Counted from the first letter of the stretch, positions 6,800 through 15,052 are shown. The stretch is DNA of 61,627 bases from Prevotellaceae bacterium UBA6974 (GCA_002450165.1 DJYQ01000005.1:1-61627); one strand, 5' to 3'. The notes: generated by a model from the letters alone, not told the origin. A program made the numbers and translations.

Positions 6800-9586
6800 A
6801 TGAAACATAACAATCTTATCAGTCGCGTTTTGGCGGCGACAAACGATGGACTGGACATCATCATAGAAGAATGTCCTGCAGCAGCCGAGGTTGTTAATAA
6901 CCCAAAGAAGGCATTTCGTCTTCGCTCGGACGAACGTACCCCGTCAGCTTACCTCTATCCGCCAAAGGATAGTGATGACTGCTGGCACGTGAAGGACTAT
7001 GGCATGGGCGACGGCGGTGGGTACTTCTCACCGATTGACCTTTATATGAGAGAGCAAGGCTATGTGCAGTCTCAGTTCTCGCTTGCCATTCACGAATTGG
7101 CCGAGCGTTATGGTGTAGCAGAAACGCTACAAAAATCAGTGAACAAACCCGACATAGAGCAACGTCCGGCATCGCCTGAAGAGATTGGACGACCGCCGAT
7201 TGTGGTCTGTCGCAAAGGTTTCACAGACGAGGAACTGCGCACATGGGGACCTTGTGTGGAGGCTGAGCATCTCACGGAACTTGGATGGCAAGCTGTATTG
7301 TCTATCCAAAGCACTAAGGATGGGAAAACCACTATCAAGAAGTCAAAACCCGAGTACCCCATCTTTGTTCAGCATTGCGCTTATACTAATGCTGATGGCA
7401 CTCCATGTTCTTTTCAGAAGCTCTACGAACCAAAAAACTTTGACCCACGTTATCGTTTCAGTATTATTGGAGAAAAGCCTTCAGACTATGTGTTTGGACT
7501 GAACGCGTTGCGTAGCAAGTTCATCGCTAACAAAGAAGAGAAACTGGACATGGTGATACTCGTCAGCGGAGGCAGTGATGCTGTCAATTGCCGCAGTATG
7601 GGTTACCAACCCGTGTGGCTGAACAGCGAGACTGCCAACCTGTCGGAAGCAACGTTACGTACACTTCAATTGTATGCCAAGCGTGTGGTTCTGGTTGCCG
7701 ATAATGACGAGACCGGCCGTGAGACAGCTCGCCGATTGGCTCTGCGTTATCCGCAACTCTATGTTGTTTGGTTTACTTCCGGGGATATGGGCGGCTTGCA
7801 CGATTCACGCAGCAAGCCTCGCAAGGACTTGAAGGACTATATCCTGTTGCACCACAACAAGCGCGACATGGATAAACTGATAAAACGCGCCAAGAAGTCG
7901 CACTTCGCCGACTATCAGACGGACAAGAACGGTAAGGGAAGTTATACCATTTCCGAAACGGCACTGACCTATTTTCTGTGGCTGAATGGCTACAGCCAGA
8001 TCCGGGATTCAAGCGATTCCAAACCACAATATATCTATGAGCAAAATGGTATTGTCAGCCATGTAGCCGCCAAGGATATCCGCAATTTCCTGAATGAATG
8101 GTGTGAACATGAAGGGTTAAGCGAAGTACTTCAGAATACGTTGAAGAAAAGCATACGAATAATGATTACTGACAATAGCGGCAATCTTACCATGCGCGAT
8201 GACCTGGACTTCAGCAGTGCCACGGCAACGTCGCAGACGATGTATTTCGAAAACTGTAAGGTGACGGTAACAGCCGACGGTATCAGCCATCAGCCTTACT
8301 CATCCTGTACAGACAATCATTATGTATGGGAGGACAATGTAATCAAACACACTTACCGTAAGCAAAAGGCTCAGTTTACATGGGTGAAGAACGGGGATGG
8401 CCGTTATGTCATCACTTTTGCCGAAGATGCACCGAGCAAAATGTTACATGTAGTACGAAACATGGCTCGTCTGCATTGGCGCAAGCAGGACGAGCATGGG
8501 CTTCAACTGTCGGAAGAGGAAAAATCTGAAGAAATGCAGGCACTGGTTGTTATCATGTTGACCATCGGTTATCTGCTGCACCGATACAAATCACCCTCGG
8601 CAGCCTACGCACCTTTACTTCTCGACTATGCCATCGGCAACAGTGCCAAGGAACGTAACGGGCGTAGTGGAAAATCGTTTCTGCTGAATGCTGTTGGTTC
8701 CCTGCTTAATAAGGCTTATATAGACATGTCAAATCTGTCTAAGAAAAGTAATCAGCAGTTTGGATTCTCGAGAGTGAAGGAAAGTACGGGACTTGTCATC
8801 GTTGACGAATGCCCGGAGAACTTTGCGTTCAATGAACTCTATGCCAAGATTACCGACGACATGGAGGTTGAACGTAAGGGCAAAGACCCGGTTGTCATCC
8901 CATTCTGTAAGGCTCCGAAATTCGCTATTGCTACAAACCATACGCTCAAAGACCACAGCCCATCTACAGAAGGACGTATTGCATATGTTGTCGTAGCAGA
9001 CTATTACCATGTCCAGACACAGCTTAACGATTATCTCGAGACTCGTAAGATCAGTGACGAATACCATCAGAACCTGTTGGATTTGGAGTATGCAGAAACT
9101 GATTGGCAGGCAGACATCCATTTTATGCTGGAGTGTTTACAGATGTATCTCAGTATGCCCGTTTCCGACCGTCGCCAGATGCCACCGATGGCTCGTATTG
9201 AACGTCGCGAACTGCAGTCGTCCATAAGCGAGAGTTTCCGTCAGTGGGCTGACGAAAATCTGGGTGAGGGCAGCGAATGGCTTGACAAGAAGGTTCGCGC
9301 AGACGAACTGCTCAATGCCTATAACCAGGACACCCGGTATAACTGTTCGTCGAAATCGTTTACCGAGCAACTGAAAAAATGGTGTCGGTATGCCGAACAC
9401 ATCAGTTGTTATAACCCGGCATCATGCACTGGGAAGAAGAACGACGGAGACCGTTGGCAGGATCGCGAAGGCAAAGCACGCTTCAACTACTATTATCTGC
9501 AAAGTAAATCTGCTGCAGAGTCATCAGACAAATCCGAGGCGATTCAGGCTGACCTGTTCTCTTCTACCGAGGATGCCCCCTTCTGA
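6800..9586 (+). CDS. Toprim primase / SF3-type helicase of a mobile element
   Basis: A 928-aa replication protein. The N-terminal region (to about 110) resembles the DNA-primase N-domain (WHVKDYGMGDGGGYFSPIDL). A Toprim domain spans about 250-345, with VLVADNDETG (297-306) as the acidic metal-binding motif. The C-terminal half is a superfamily 3 / D5-like ATPase: Walker A GRSGKS (621-626), Walker B LVIVDE (665-670) and an ATNH sensor motif. Such fused primase-helicases start replication of phages, plasmids and integrative elements in Bacteroidetes. Repeat arrays lie on both sides of the gene. No integrase or mobilisation gene is seen nearby, so the element is either a remnant or larger than it appears. 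Confidence 0.87.
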   Translation: MKHNNLISRVLAATNDGLDIIIEECPAAAEVVNNPKKAFRLRSDERTPSAYLYPPKDSDDCWHVKDYGMGDGGGYFSPIDLYMREQGYVQSQFSLAIHELAERYGVAETLQKSVNKPDIEQRPASPEEIGRPPIVVCRKGFTDEELRTWGPCVEAEHLTELGWQAVLSIQSTKDGKTTIKKSKPEYPIFVQHCAYTNADGTPCSFQKLYEPKNFDPRYRFSIIGEKPSDYVFGLNALRSKFIANKEEKLDMVILVSGGSDAVNCRSMGYQPVWLNSETANLSEATLRTLQLYAKRVVLVADNDETGRETARRLALRYPQLYVVWFTSGDMGGLHDSRSKPRKDLKDYILLHHNKRDMDKLIKRAKKSHFADYQTDKNGKGSYTISETALTYFLWLNGYSQIRDSSDSKPQYIYEQNGIVSHVAAKDIRNFLNEWCEHEGLSEVLQNTLKKSIRIMITDNSGNLTMRDDLDFSSATATSQTMYFENCKVTVTADGISHQPYSSCTDNHYVWEDNVIKHTYRKQKAQFTWVKNGDGRYVITFAEDAPSKMLHVVRNMARLHWRKQDEHGLQLSEEEKSEEMQALVVIMLTIGYLLHRYKSPSAAYAPLLLDYAIGNSAKERNGRSGKSFLLNAVGSLLNKAYIDMSNLSKKSNQQFGFSRVKESTGLVIVDECPENFAFNELYAKITDDMEVERKGKDPVVIPFCKAPKFAIATNHTLKDHSPSTEGRIAYVVVADYYHVQTQLNDYLETRKISDEYHQNLLDLEYAETDWQADIHFMLECLQMYLSMPVSDRRQMPPMARIERRELQSSISESFRQWADENLGEGSEWLDKKVRADELLNAYNQDTRYNCSSKSFTEQLKKWCRYAEHISCYNPASCTGKKNDGDRWQDREGKARFNYYYLQSKSAAESSDKSEAIQADLFSSTEDAPF

Positions 9587-9594
9587 TGTTCTCT

Positions 9595-9800
9595 GTCACA
9601 GTGTCACGCAGTCACAAAGCGAATTTCATACAATTTCGCAGCAATACATATTAGTACTTGTGATTTCGACTTTATGAGATTTGTCTGTGACTGTGTGACA
9701 ATGGTATTCTAATAGTATCTATCTATCAGAGTAACAAATATTTAGCATGACTGGATTGTTGTCACACAGGGTGTCACAAACCAGTCACAAACCAGTCACA
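9595..9800. repeat. Cluster of nine GTCAC boxes, candidate replication origin iterons
   Basis: GTCAC occurs on the plus strand at 9595, 9603, 9611, 9761, 9773, 9784 and 9795, and on the minus strand at 9687-9691 and 9695-9699. Eight of the nine extend to GTCACA; the one at 9603 is GTCACG. The spacing is regular: 8 bases in the first group, 11-12 bases in the last, where the unit CAGTCACAAAC is directly repeated. The array starts 9 bases after the primase-helicase stop. No convincing gene covers it. A binding array for a replication or partition protein is the simplest reading. Confidence 0.55.
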
Positions 9801-9849
9801 CAAGCTTTATTAAAGCATCACACACCACTTTTTTCGACAGTGTGTTCGG

Positions 9850-9923
9850 GAACTTTTTTCTCTTCGGTCGGGAAAATTTTTCTCTGTGGAGAAAAAATGG
9901 TGCTGTGGAGATGGAAAAAGTTC
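9850..9923. other. Nested long hairpin between origin-like array and higBA
   Basis: Outer arms GAACTTTTT (9850-9858) and AAAAAGTTC (9915-9923) pair, and inside them TTTTTCTC (9877-9884) pairs with GAGAAAAA (9889-9896) around a TGTG loop. It may be part of the origin region or a bidirectional transcription stop. Confidence 0.4.
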
Positions 9924-9953
9924 ACTGATTCGTGAAGTTTTTTACTATTTTCC

Positions 9954-9984
9954 TTTGCTGTTTCAACGATATATTGTAATTTTA
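9954..9984 (+). promoter_or_regulatory. higBA promoter
   Basis: TTTG (9954-9957), 19 bases, TAATTTTA (9977-9984; one mismatch to TAnnTTTG). The start point near 9991 fits the higB ATG at 10012. Confidence 0.6.
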
Positions 9985-10011
9985 CATCGAGATCAAAAGA
10001 ACAGAAACATA

Positions 10012-10308
10012 ATGAAGATATTGTTTCCAGAACGTATAGAAGAATTTTCTCGCAAACATGCTGACGCAAAAGAGTCGTTGCAGCGCTGGAGCAATATATT
10101 GGCAGATGCGGATTGGAAAAGCCACACAGATCTGAAAGCAGACTTTCCATCTGCTGACTTTGTTGGAAACAACAGGTATGTATTTAACATCAAGGGTAAT
10201 AACTATCGGACTGTGGTACTTGTGGTGTTCTTCGCAGGGACGATAGCCATAAGGTTTATCGGGACACACAGTGAGTATGACAAGATAAAGGACATTAAAA
10301 ACATATAG
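10012..10308 (+). CDS. higB: HigB-family type II toxin (mRNA interferase)
   Basis: A 98-aa protein starting MKILFPERIEEFSRKHADAK. The open frame continues upstream to 9886, but the promoter at 9954-9984 makes the ATG at 10012 the likely start. It matches HigB-type toxins of the RelE fold: LQRWSNILADADWKSHTDLK, NRYVFNIKGNNYR, and the C-terminal IRFIGTHSEYDKI. These toxins cleave mRNA in the ribosome. It is followed three bases later by its antitoxin, the toxin-first order usual for hig loci. The locus probably stabilises the accessory region or acts in phage defence (inference). Confidence 0.9.
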   Translation: MKILFPERIEEFSRKHADAKESLQRWSNILADADWKSHTDLKADFPSADFVGNNRYVFNIKGNNYRTVVLVVFFAGTIAIRFIGTHSEYDKIKDIKNI

Positions 10309-10311
10309 GCT

Positions 10312-10689
10312 ATGACTATCAGGAATGAAAGGGAGTATAAGACTTGTGAGGCTCGTGTCGAGAGACTGATGGAACGTGGTACAGAACTGGGTGATATGGA
10401 ACTGCTCAGTCCTGAAGAGAAGACGGAGTTCACGATGCTGAGTGAAGCTTTGGACGAGTATGGTCGTGCTTATCATCCGTTACCCGGAAGAATGAGTACG
10501 CTGCTTACCGATGCCATTCTGAATCAAGTAAAGGAGCGCAATCTAAAGCAGAAGGATGCTGCACGAATGATGGGTATAAGTGCCTCTACCTTCAGTGATT
10601 TGCTGCATGGCCGAAGACCGTTAAGTTTCGACATTGCCCGTAGCTTGCACAAGGTGTTGGGTGTGCCGGCAGATGTTGTTCTCGCATAA
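10312..10689 (+). CDS. higA: HigA-family antitoxin with XRE helix-turn-helix
   Basis: A 125-aa protein with an N-terminal helical region and a C-terminal helix-turn-helix of the Cro/CI (XRE) type at about 75-115 (LKQKDAARMMGISASTFSDL). It would neutralise HigB and repress the shared promoter. The length and domain order match HigA proteins of the E. coli YgjM kind, with the DNA-binding domain C-terminal. Confidence 0.9.
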   Translation: MTIRNEREYKTCEARVERLMERGTELGDMELLSPEEKTEFTMLSEALDEYGRAYHPLPGRMSTLLTDAILNQVKERNLKQKDAARMMGISASTFSDLLHGRRPLSFDIARSLHKVLGVPADVVLA

Positions 10690-10728
10690 TTATTTTTATA
10701 AAATCAATATAGGGTAGAACTGTATGTT

Positions 10729-10776
10729 ATGCCCTGTTTTTTTTGTCCTGAAACGGGCATTGGTTTTGTGTATTTT
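10729..10776 (+). terminator. Probable terminator after higA
   Basis: ATGCCC-T-GTTT (10729-10739) pairs with AAACGGGCAT (10751-10760) with a single bulge; a T-rich stretch ending in seven T follows. Confidence 0.5.
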
Positions 10777-10812
10777 TTTGTTGTAAAATATTGAAATTAA
10801 ATGCCTTAGCCC

Positions 10813-10843
10813 TTGCGTATGTCGAATATTTTTTGTATATTTG
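10813..10843 (+). promoter_or_regulatory. Promoter of the HU-family gene
   Basis: TTG (10813-10815), 20 bases, TATATTTG (10836-10843): an exact consensus match. The start point near 10850 leaves a leader of about 100 nt. Confidence 0.7.
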
Positions 10844-10849
10844 TAACAT

Positions 10850-10952
10850 AATAAGAAAGGGTAATTACCAAGCGGGAAGCGGCCACCCGGTGTAGCTGGT
10901 CGCAAGGTACTTAACAACTCAGTTAAAAAGAAAAACACAAAATCCTTTAGGT
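10850..10952 (+). ncRNA. Structured 5' leader of the HU-family gene
   Basis: The leader is GC-rich and folds, unlike other leaders here: GCGGCCA pairs with TGGTCGC with one G-T pair, enclosed by TACC/GGTA, and TAAC/GTTA forms a second hairpin, followed by an A-rich stretch before the ATG. It may be a protein-binding autoregulatory leader. No named RNA family is recognised. Confidence 0.4.
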
Positions 10953-11561
10953 ATGAGTTTGAAAGTAAAAGCAAAGGAGAGACTGCAAAAGGTTGGCAAG
11001 TATGCTGGCACGTACAGGTACGTCATGCTGCCCGAGTTATACTCGTCTCTGAGCCAGGACAAGGTTATCAAGGAGGCCGCACTCAGGAGCGGCGTTTCCG
11101 AAGGAGTCATGCACGCATGCTGGGACGCTGCGGGCGAGGTTATCAAGTCATGGGCATGCGAGGGCCACGCCATTCCGATGCCCGGTCTGGGTTCGATGCG
11201 CTTCGGTCTGTCTGCCAAGAGTGTTGCCGACGTGAACGATGTGAAGTCCAGTCTTATCAAGACGCGCCGCATCATCTTCACGCCTGCCGTCGACCTTAAG
11301 CAGGAGCTGAAGAACACCAGCGTCATCATCACCTGCTATGACCGCAACGGCGAGGAGGTGAAGCGTGTGACCAGCGCCGACGATGGTACTGTCGAGGAAC
11401 CCGAGAACACCACGGAAACGGGTGAGAACGACGGTGGCAATGGCCTCACCCCCAACCCCTCTCCATCAGGCGAGGGGAGCGAGAACCAGAACGGCGGCGG
11501 TACCAATACCGGTGGTAACGGTGGCGGCGGTACCAGTGGTGGCGGTGAGTTCGGAAGCTAA
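10953..11561 (+). CDS. HU-like DNA-binding protein with glycine-rich tail (HU-HIG type)
   Basis: A 202-aa protein. Residues 1-125 form an IHF/HU-type DNA-binding fold (TYRYVMLPELYSSLSQDKVI, later GHAIPMPGLGSMRFGL). The rest is an acidic linker and a Gly/Asn/Ser-rich low-complexity tail. It belongs to the Bacteroidetes group of HU domains fused to Ig, winged-helix or glycine-rich segments, probably a nucleoid-associated protein. The tail segment GLTPNPSPSGEG is encoded by a copy of a C/G-rich dispersed repeat that also follows the stop codon, so part of the tail seems to come from repeat insertion. Confidence 0.85.
   Translation: MSLKVKAKERLQKVGKYAGTYRYVMLPELYSSLSQDKVIKEAALRSGVSEGVMHACWDAAGEVIKSWACEGHAIPMPGLGSMRFGLSAKSVADVNDVKSSLIKTRRIIFTPAVDLKQELKNTSVIITCYDRNGEEVKRVTSADDGTVEEPENTTETGENDGGNGLTPNPSPSGEGSENQNGGGTNTGGNGGGGTSGGGEFGS
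11444..11482 (+). repeat. C/G-rich dispersed repeat inside the HU coding tail
   Basis: The sequence has the CTCACCCCCAACCCCTCTCC ... GGCGAGGGGAG form of the palindromic intergenic repeats common in Bacteroidales. Here it is in frame and reads LTPNPSPSGEG. Confidence 0.6.
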
Positions 11562-11564
11562 GAG

Positions 11565-11605
11565 CCCCCTCCCGGCCTCCCCCCTTAGGGGGAGGGGCTG
11601 GGGGG
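11565..11605. repeat. Palindromic C/G-rich repeat after the HU gene
   Basis: Arms of C-rich (CCCCCTCCCGGCCTCCCCCC) and G-rich (GGGGGAGGGGCTGGGGGG) sequence flank TTA, starting three bases after the stop codon. It could act as a terminator or be a REP-like mobile repeat. Confidence 0.65.
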
Positions 11606-11762
11606 AATCATGGATATACGGAAAGCACGGAAAATATTTCATAACTACGAAAACCAATAAAACCATCCTCTTCTGATGTCTTGGTTCTTCGAACCGCTGT
11701 TCTGCTGTCATTGCTTTGTACCTAAAAACAAGTTCTTTCACAAACCCCTGACACCATAACCC

Positions 11763-11776
11763 GTTGCTATAGCAAC
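11763..11776. repeat. Perfect 14-bp palindrome GTTGCTATAGCAAC
   Basis: An exact palindrome in the 511-base gene-free interval 11562-12072; possibly a regulator site. The interval also holds the palindromic repeat, the 14-bp tandem array and the promoter of the next gene. Confidence 0.4.
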
Positions 11777-11811
11777 TACAGACATCATCCGAGGCAAAAC
11801 TGAAAAAACAA

Positions 11812-11905
11812 CCGCTAACCCCTAACCGCTAACCCCTAACCGCTAACCCCTATCCGCTAACCCCTAACCGCTAACCCCTAACCGCTAACCCCTATCCGCT
11901 AACCC
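11812..11905. repeat. Tandem 14-bp repeat array (CCGCTAACCCCTAA), about 6.7 copies
   Basis: Copies start at 11812, 11826, 11840, 11854, 11868, 11882 and 11896 (last partial). Copies 3 and 6 end in TAT instead of TAA, so the array is an exact duplication of a 42-bp block (11812-11853 and 11854-11895). No spacers, so not CRISPR. Confidence 0.9.
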
Positions 11906-11985
11906 TTTTTCGCTCATTTTGTTGCTTTTTGTGTTAAAAACGCTGTTTTTTTGTGTTGTAAAACACATTTTTCTGATATTTTTTG

Positions 11986-11993
11986 TAATTTTG
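11986..11993 (+). promoter_or_regulatory. -7 box TAATTTTG for the 904-aa protein gene
   Basis: Exact TAnnTTTG match with a weak TTCTG about 20 bases upstream. The leader contains a perfect 9-bp AT hairpin, AGATTTTAT (12031-12039) with ATAAAATCT (12043-12051). Confidence 0.55.
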
Positions 11994-12072
11994 CACCTCG
12001 AAAAGGGTAATTTTTTAGGTATTAATAATTAGATTTTATCAAATAAAATCTATCAAAATTGCAGTAAAAAGG

Positions 12073-14787
12073 ATGAAGAGAATATGTTTGTTTATTGCCT
12101 TGGTGGTGATTTTACTTAATTCGGCAGATGTATATTCGCAGACAACCCATGCACATGCCTCGAGCCGCAAGTGGCATGGTATCAATGTGCAGGATATACT
12201 GAAATATATCAATAATGATGATTCTTTGAATGCTCATTTTCCCAAAATCAAAATCAAGCAGACATATACTTATATTGGGAAGGACGAAAAAGGTAAAGAT
12301 GTCTATGCTGCTGATGAAGGTTGTGGAATCCCTATATATCTTTATAATGTCGGTACCGGTAAATTTGTAATCGAGGGTGGCGACTGGGGTATGGAAGGCC
12401 GTCTGTTCTACGAGGATTTCGGTCGTCGGATGAAGCTGATATTGGAGGAAACTGAAGTAGGTAACGGAAACTGGCAGCTTAGAATTAACCCTCATATAAC
12501 GGAGGATCGTTCTGCAGATAAGTGTAGGTTTGCAATTAATGTTCCTACTGTTACAAGAAAGGAAGAGTGGGAAGATACGAAGATAAGTAAAACCACTATT
12601 ATGGACGGTTTTAAGGATTATGCTAATTGGGACTTCGAGCGTGTTGAGGATACTGAAAGTGATTATTACACATTTCGTATGTCGCAGAAATTCTCCAAAA
12701 ATTCCAAATATGACGATGTAACGGCCAAAGATATTGTCTTTCGTTTGGGAGCAGCATATGGTGAGTGGCGTGATGAGAATTCGGATAAGGGAACTGGATA
12801 TTATGTACATATTGACGATGATCGCAGTTGTTGGACTTCAGCAGGAAACTCCGGAAACAGCGAGGCTTCCCCATGGGGCAACAAGACAAAGGTCCAGGTT
12901 GGCAGTGATATGGTCGAGATAGACGAGCTGTATCAGTGGCGTATAATATCCGAGGAGGAATTCATCACGGTGCTGAACGAGGAGGTCATAGGACTGAATC
13001 CCAGTATCTCCAGTCTTGTGCCTGACCGTGACTTTACACGAAACTCAAACGAGTTCCAATATTGGCATGTTGGTAGTTTGGAAAACACCACATACAGTAC
13101 TGACAATGGCCGCAGATATGGTTACACATGGGGATATGCTTCTCCAGGTCAAGTTTTAGACAAAAATGATAATCAAAATACACGCTACAAAGATGCTCCA
13201 TGGAATGAGCCTGTAATGCTGAAAAAAGTGTATGGTACAGAATTTAATGAGACGGGCAAAAAGCAGTCCAAGTTTGGATTCATGTCATTCGAGGGTCAGG
13301 GTACTGCTTATGTCCGTTTCGAGGTGCCTCATCCAGGTTGGTATTCGGTTGAGGCAAATACCATAAACTTTTCTCCAGAGGAACATCCTGCGTATTTCTA
13401 TGCATTGGCCGACGGTGCTATGGAGAGACCGGGATGGACAACAAGTGCACAAACTGCCAAATATGGTTATCAGGAAATGCCTATAAAAAGATTGAATGAT
13501 GCAACAGTTCTGGGAACTCTCTATAATGACATAGATTATCCGTCGAACAATTTGAACAAGGGTAATCGTCTCTTTAATCTGTCCGTAGGTGAGGCGCTTA
13601 CAAAGCATGGTAGTGATTTCCGTCACGAATTCTGGATATATATAGACCCGGATTATTATTATGATAGGGTAGATGGTATAAAAGGAGGTAAAGGTCTGAC
13701 AATAGGTATAAAGAAAGAGCATACGACACAAAAAACTGGTGGAACATCGAATTCTGTTAAATATTACTATGATAGCGACTGGGTTGTAATGGATGACATA
13801 AAGATATCATACATGGGACTTGCTCCTGCTTTTCTTTACGAGGAGGAGGAGAACTTGGATTACCTGGTATTTGACGAAGACAAGAAAAGCGAGCGTCCCG
13901 GAGCAACACCCGACAACAAATATTCGGGTTCGCTGAGCTTGGCAAGGACCATGAAGAAAGACAAGTGGAACAGCTTCTCTATGCCACTGCCGCTGACTGG
14001 CGAACAGGTGCGCTATGCATTTGGCGAGGATGCCAGATTGCTGGAACTGCACAGCATAGGCGGATTGTCGGAGAATTCTAATATCATTGACTTCCAGTCG
14101 GTGGAGCTGAAGCCTGCAGATCCATATCAGATAGCGGTGGAGCCGGGTAAGTTCTATTTGCTAAAACCTACCGCAGATCCTGTCTATGGTCTTGATCCAA
14201 AGGGAGATTTTTATAAATACTATCAGTTGGGTCGTACTTTCTTCACGGTCAACCCTATTATAAACAAAGATAAGACATCGGAGGATGAGAATTACTACAC
14301 TCATTACATAATGAATCCTGCTGTGTTGTCGGGCAAGGCAGATATTGAGTCATGGCAAAGCGGTAACAATGGCGAGTCATACGTCAGCTATGTACAGACA
14401 CCAGGGTATAGCGCATTTAGAGTCGATGCATCGGGAAAATACGATGGTGTGACAGTACCTGCCGGTACCTATGCAATCAAGGGCTCGTACGTGATAAGCG
14501 ACGGCAAGGTAGTCGAGATAAACAAGGACACGCGTCTCAAGGGATTCCGTGGCTGGATAAAATTGTCCCACAGTCTGTTCCATACAGACAGCGAGGCAAA
14601 GATTTCGATTAACGGTGTCGTAGATGAAGATGGCGCGACGGGAATAGACGCAACGGCCATTGTTCCGCAACGTCTGGCAGACGACACGGCTGTCTATGAC
14701 TTGGGCGGACGCAAGGTCGGAACGCTGGGAATGACGCTGCCCAAGGGCATATACATCGTGAAGGGCAAGAAGTTTATGGTAAACTAA
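12073..14787 (+). CDS. Large secreted protein with C-terminal sorting-type tail, function unknown
   Basis: A 904-aa protein with a signal peptide (MKRICLFIALVVILLNSADV, cleavage after YSQ). An early segment, IYLYNVGTGKFVIEGGDWGM, resembles the 'LYNVGTGKFL' units of large Prevotella secreted proteins. The middle is rich in Asp, Tyr and Trp and shows no catalytic motif I recognise. It ends AVYDLGGRKVG plus LPKGIYIVKGKKFMVN, the same tail type as the other secreted proteins here. It is followed after 18 bases by a small YNVW protein, the same arrangement as at 1338/1350. Likely exported to the surface. Confidence 0.75.
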   Translation: MKRICLFIALVVILLNSADVYSQTTHAHASSRKWHGINVQDILKYINNDDSLNAHFPKIKIKQTYTYIGKDEKGKDVYAADEGCGIPIYLYNVGTGKFVIEGGDWGMEGRLFYEDFGRRMKLILEETEVGNGNWQLRINPHITEDRSADKCRFAINVPTVTRKEEWEDTKISKTTIMDGFKDYANWDFERVEDTESDYYTFRMSQKFSKNSKYDDVTAKDIVFRLGAAYGEWRDENSDKGTGYYVHIDDDRSCWTSAGNSGNSEASPWGNKTKVQVGSDMVEIDELYQWRIISEEEFITVLNEEVIGLNPSISSLVPDRDFTRNSNEFQYWHVGSLENTTYSTDNGRRYGYTWGYASPGQVLDKNDNQNTRYKDAPWNEPVMLKKVYGTEFNETGKKQSKFGFMSFEGQGTAYVRFEVPHPGWYSVEANTINFSPEEHPAYFYALADGAMERPGWTTSAQTAKYGYQEMPIKRLNDATVLGTLYNDIDYPSNNLNKGNRLFNLSVGEALTKHGSDFRHEFWIYIDPDYYYDRVDGIKGGKGLTIGIKKEHTTQKTGGTSNSVKYYYDSDWVVMDDIKISYMGLAPAFLYEEEENLDYLVFDEDKKSERPGATPDNKYSGSLSLARTMKKDKWNSFSMPLPLTGEQVRYAFGEDARLLELHSIGGLSENSNIIDFQSVELKPADPYQIAVEPGKFYLLKPTADPVYGLDPKGDFYKYYQLGRTFFTVNPIINKDKTSEDENYYTHYIMNPAVLSGKADIESWQSGNNGESYVSYVQTPGYSAFRVDASGKYDGVTVPAGTYAIKGSYVISDGKVVEINKDTRLKGFRGWIKLSHSLFHTDSEAKISINGVVDEDGATGIDATAIVPQRLADDTAVYDLGGRKVGTLGMTLPKGIYIVKGKKFMVN

Positions 14788-14805
14788 TGAAGATGTGATT
14801 AGGAA

Positions 14806-15030
14806 ATGATGAAGAAGAAATATTTAAGACCAACGACAGACGTAGTCATAATCTCATCGGTACATATAATGGCTGCGAGTACACCTGAGGAAGATAGGGA
14901 GTATAGAGGTTTTGCCACTGATGGTGAATTTGATAGCTCTAATCCTAACCAAAAGGGAAACACCCTCTATAACGTCTGGAATCAGTCAGATGATGAAAAG
15001 TATCGTAATACATTTTTGGAGATAGATTAA
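14806..15030 (+). CDS. Small 74-aa protein with YNVW motif
   Basis: Starts MMKKKYLRPTTDVVIISSVH (an ATG at 14809 is equally possible). It is the KKKY-LRPTT-type short protein typical of Prevotella, with a weakly hydrophobic N-terminal segment (VVIISSVHIMAAS) and an acidic C-terminus containing LYNVWNQ. It lies directly after a large secreted protein, as does the 55-aa YNVWEQ protein at 1350-1517. Function unknown; perhaps a partner or processed peptide of the upstream product (inference). Confidence 0.65.
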   Translation: MMKKKYLRPTTDVVIISSVHIMAASTPEEDREYRGFATDGEFDSSNPNQKGNTLYNVWNQSDDEKYRNTFLEID

Positions 15031-15052
15031 GGACGGTTTCTTTTCCCACAGT

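Noticed and set aside
6593..6864. Minus-strand frames of 62 and 83 aa upstream of the primase gene
   Set aside because: AT-rich intergenic sequence containing iteron-like repeats; Ile/Tyr/Ser-rich products without a plausible promoter.
9747..9935. 62-aa frame between primase-helicase and higB
   Set aside because: Its codons run through the GTCAC boxes and the hairpin; no protein-like features.
9886..10011. N-terminal extension of higB
   Set aside because: The region contains the promoter (9954-9984) and a hairpin; HigB proteins start at MKILFP-like residues.
11812..11905. CRISPR array
   Set aside because: Units of 14 bp are directly adjacent with no unique spacers and no cas genes occur in the window. 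The same applies to the 22-bp array at 39269.
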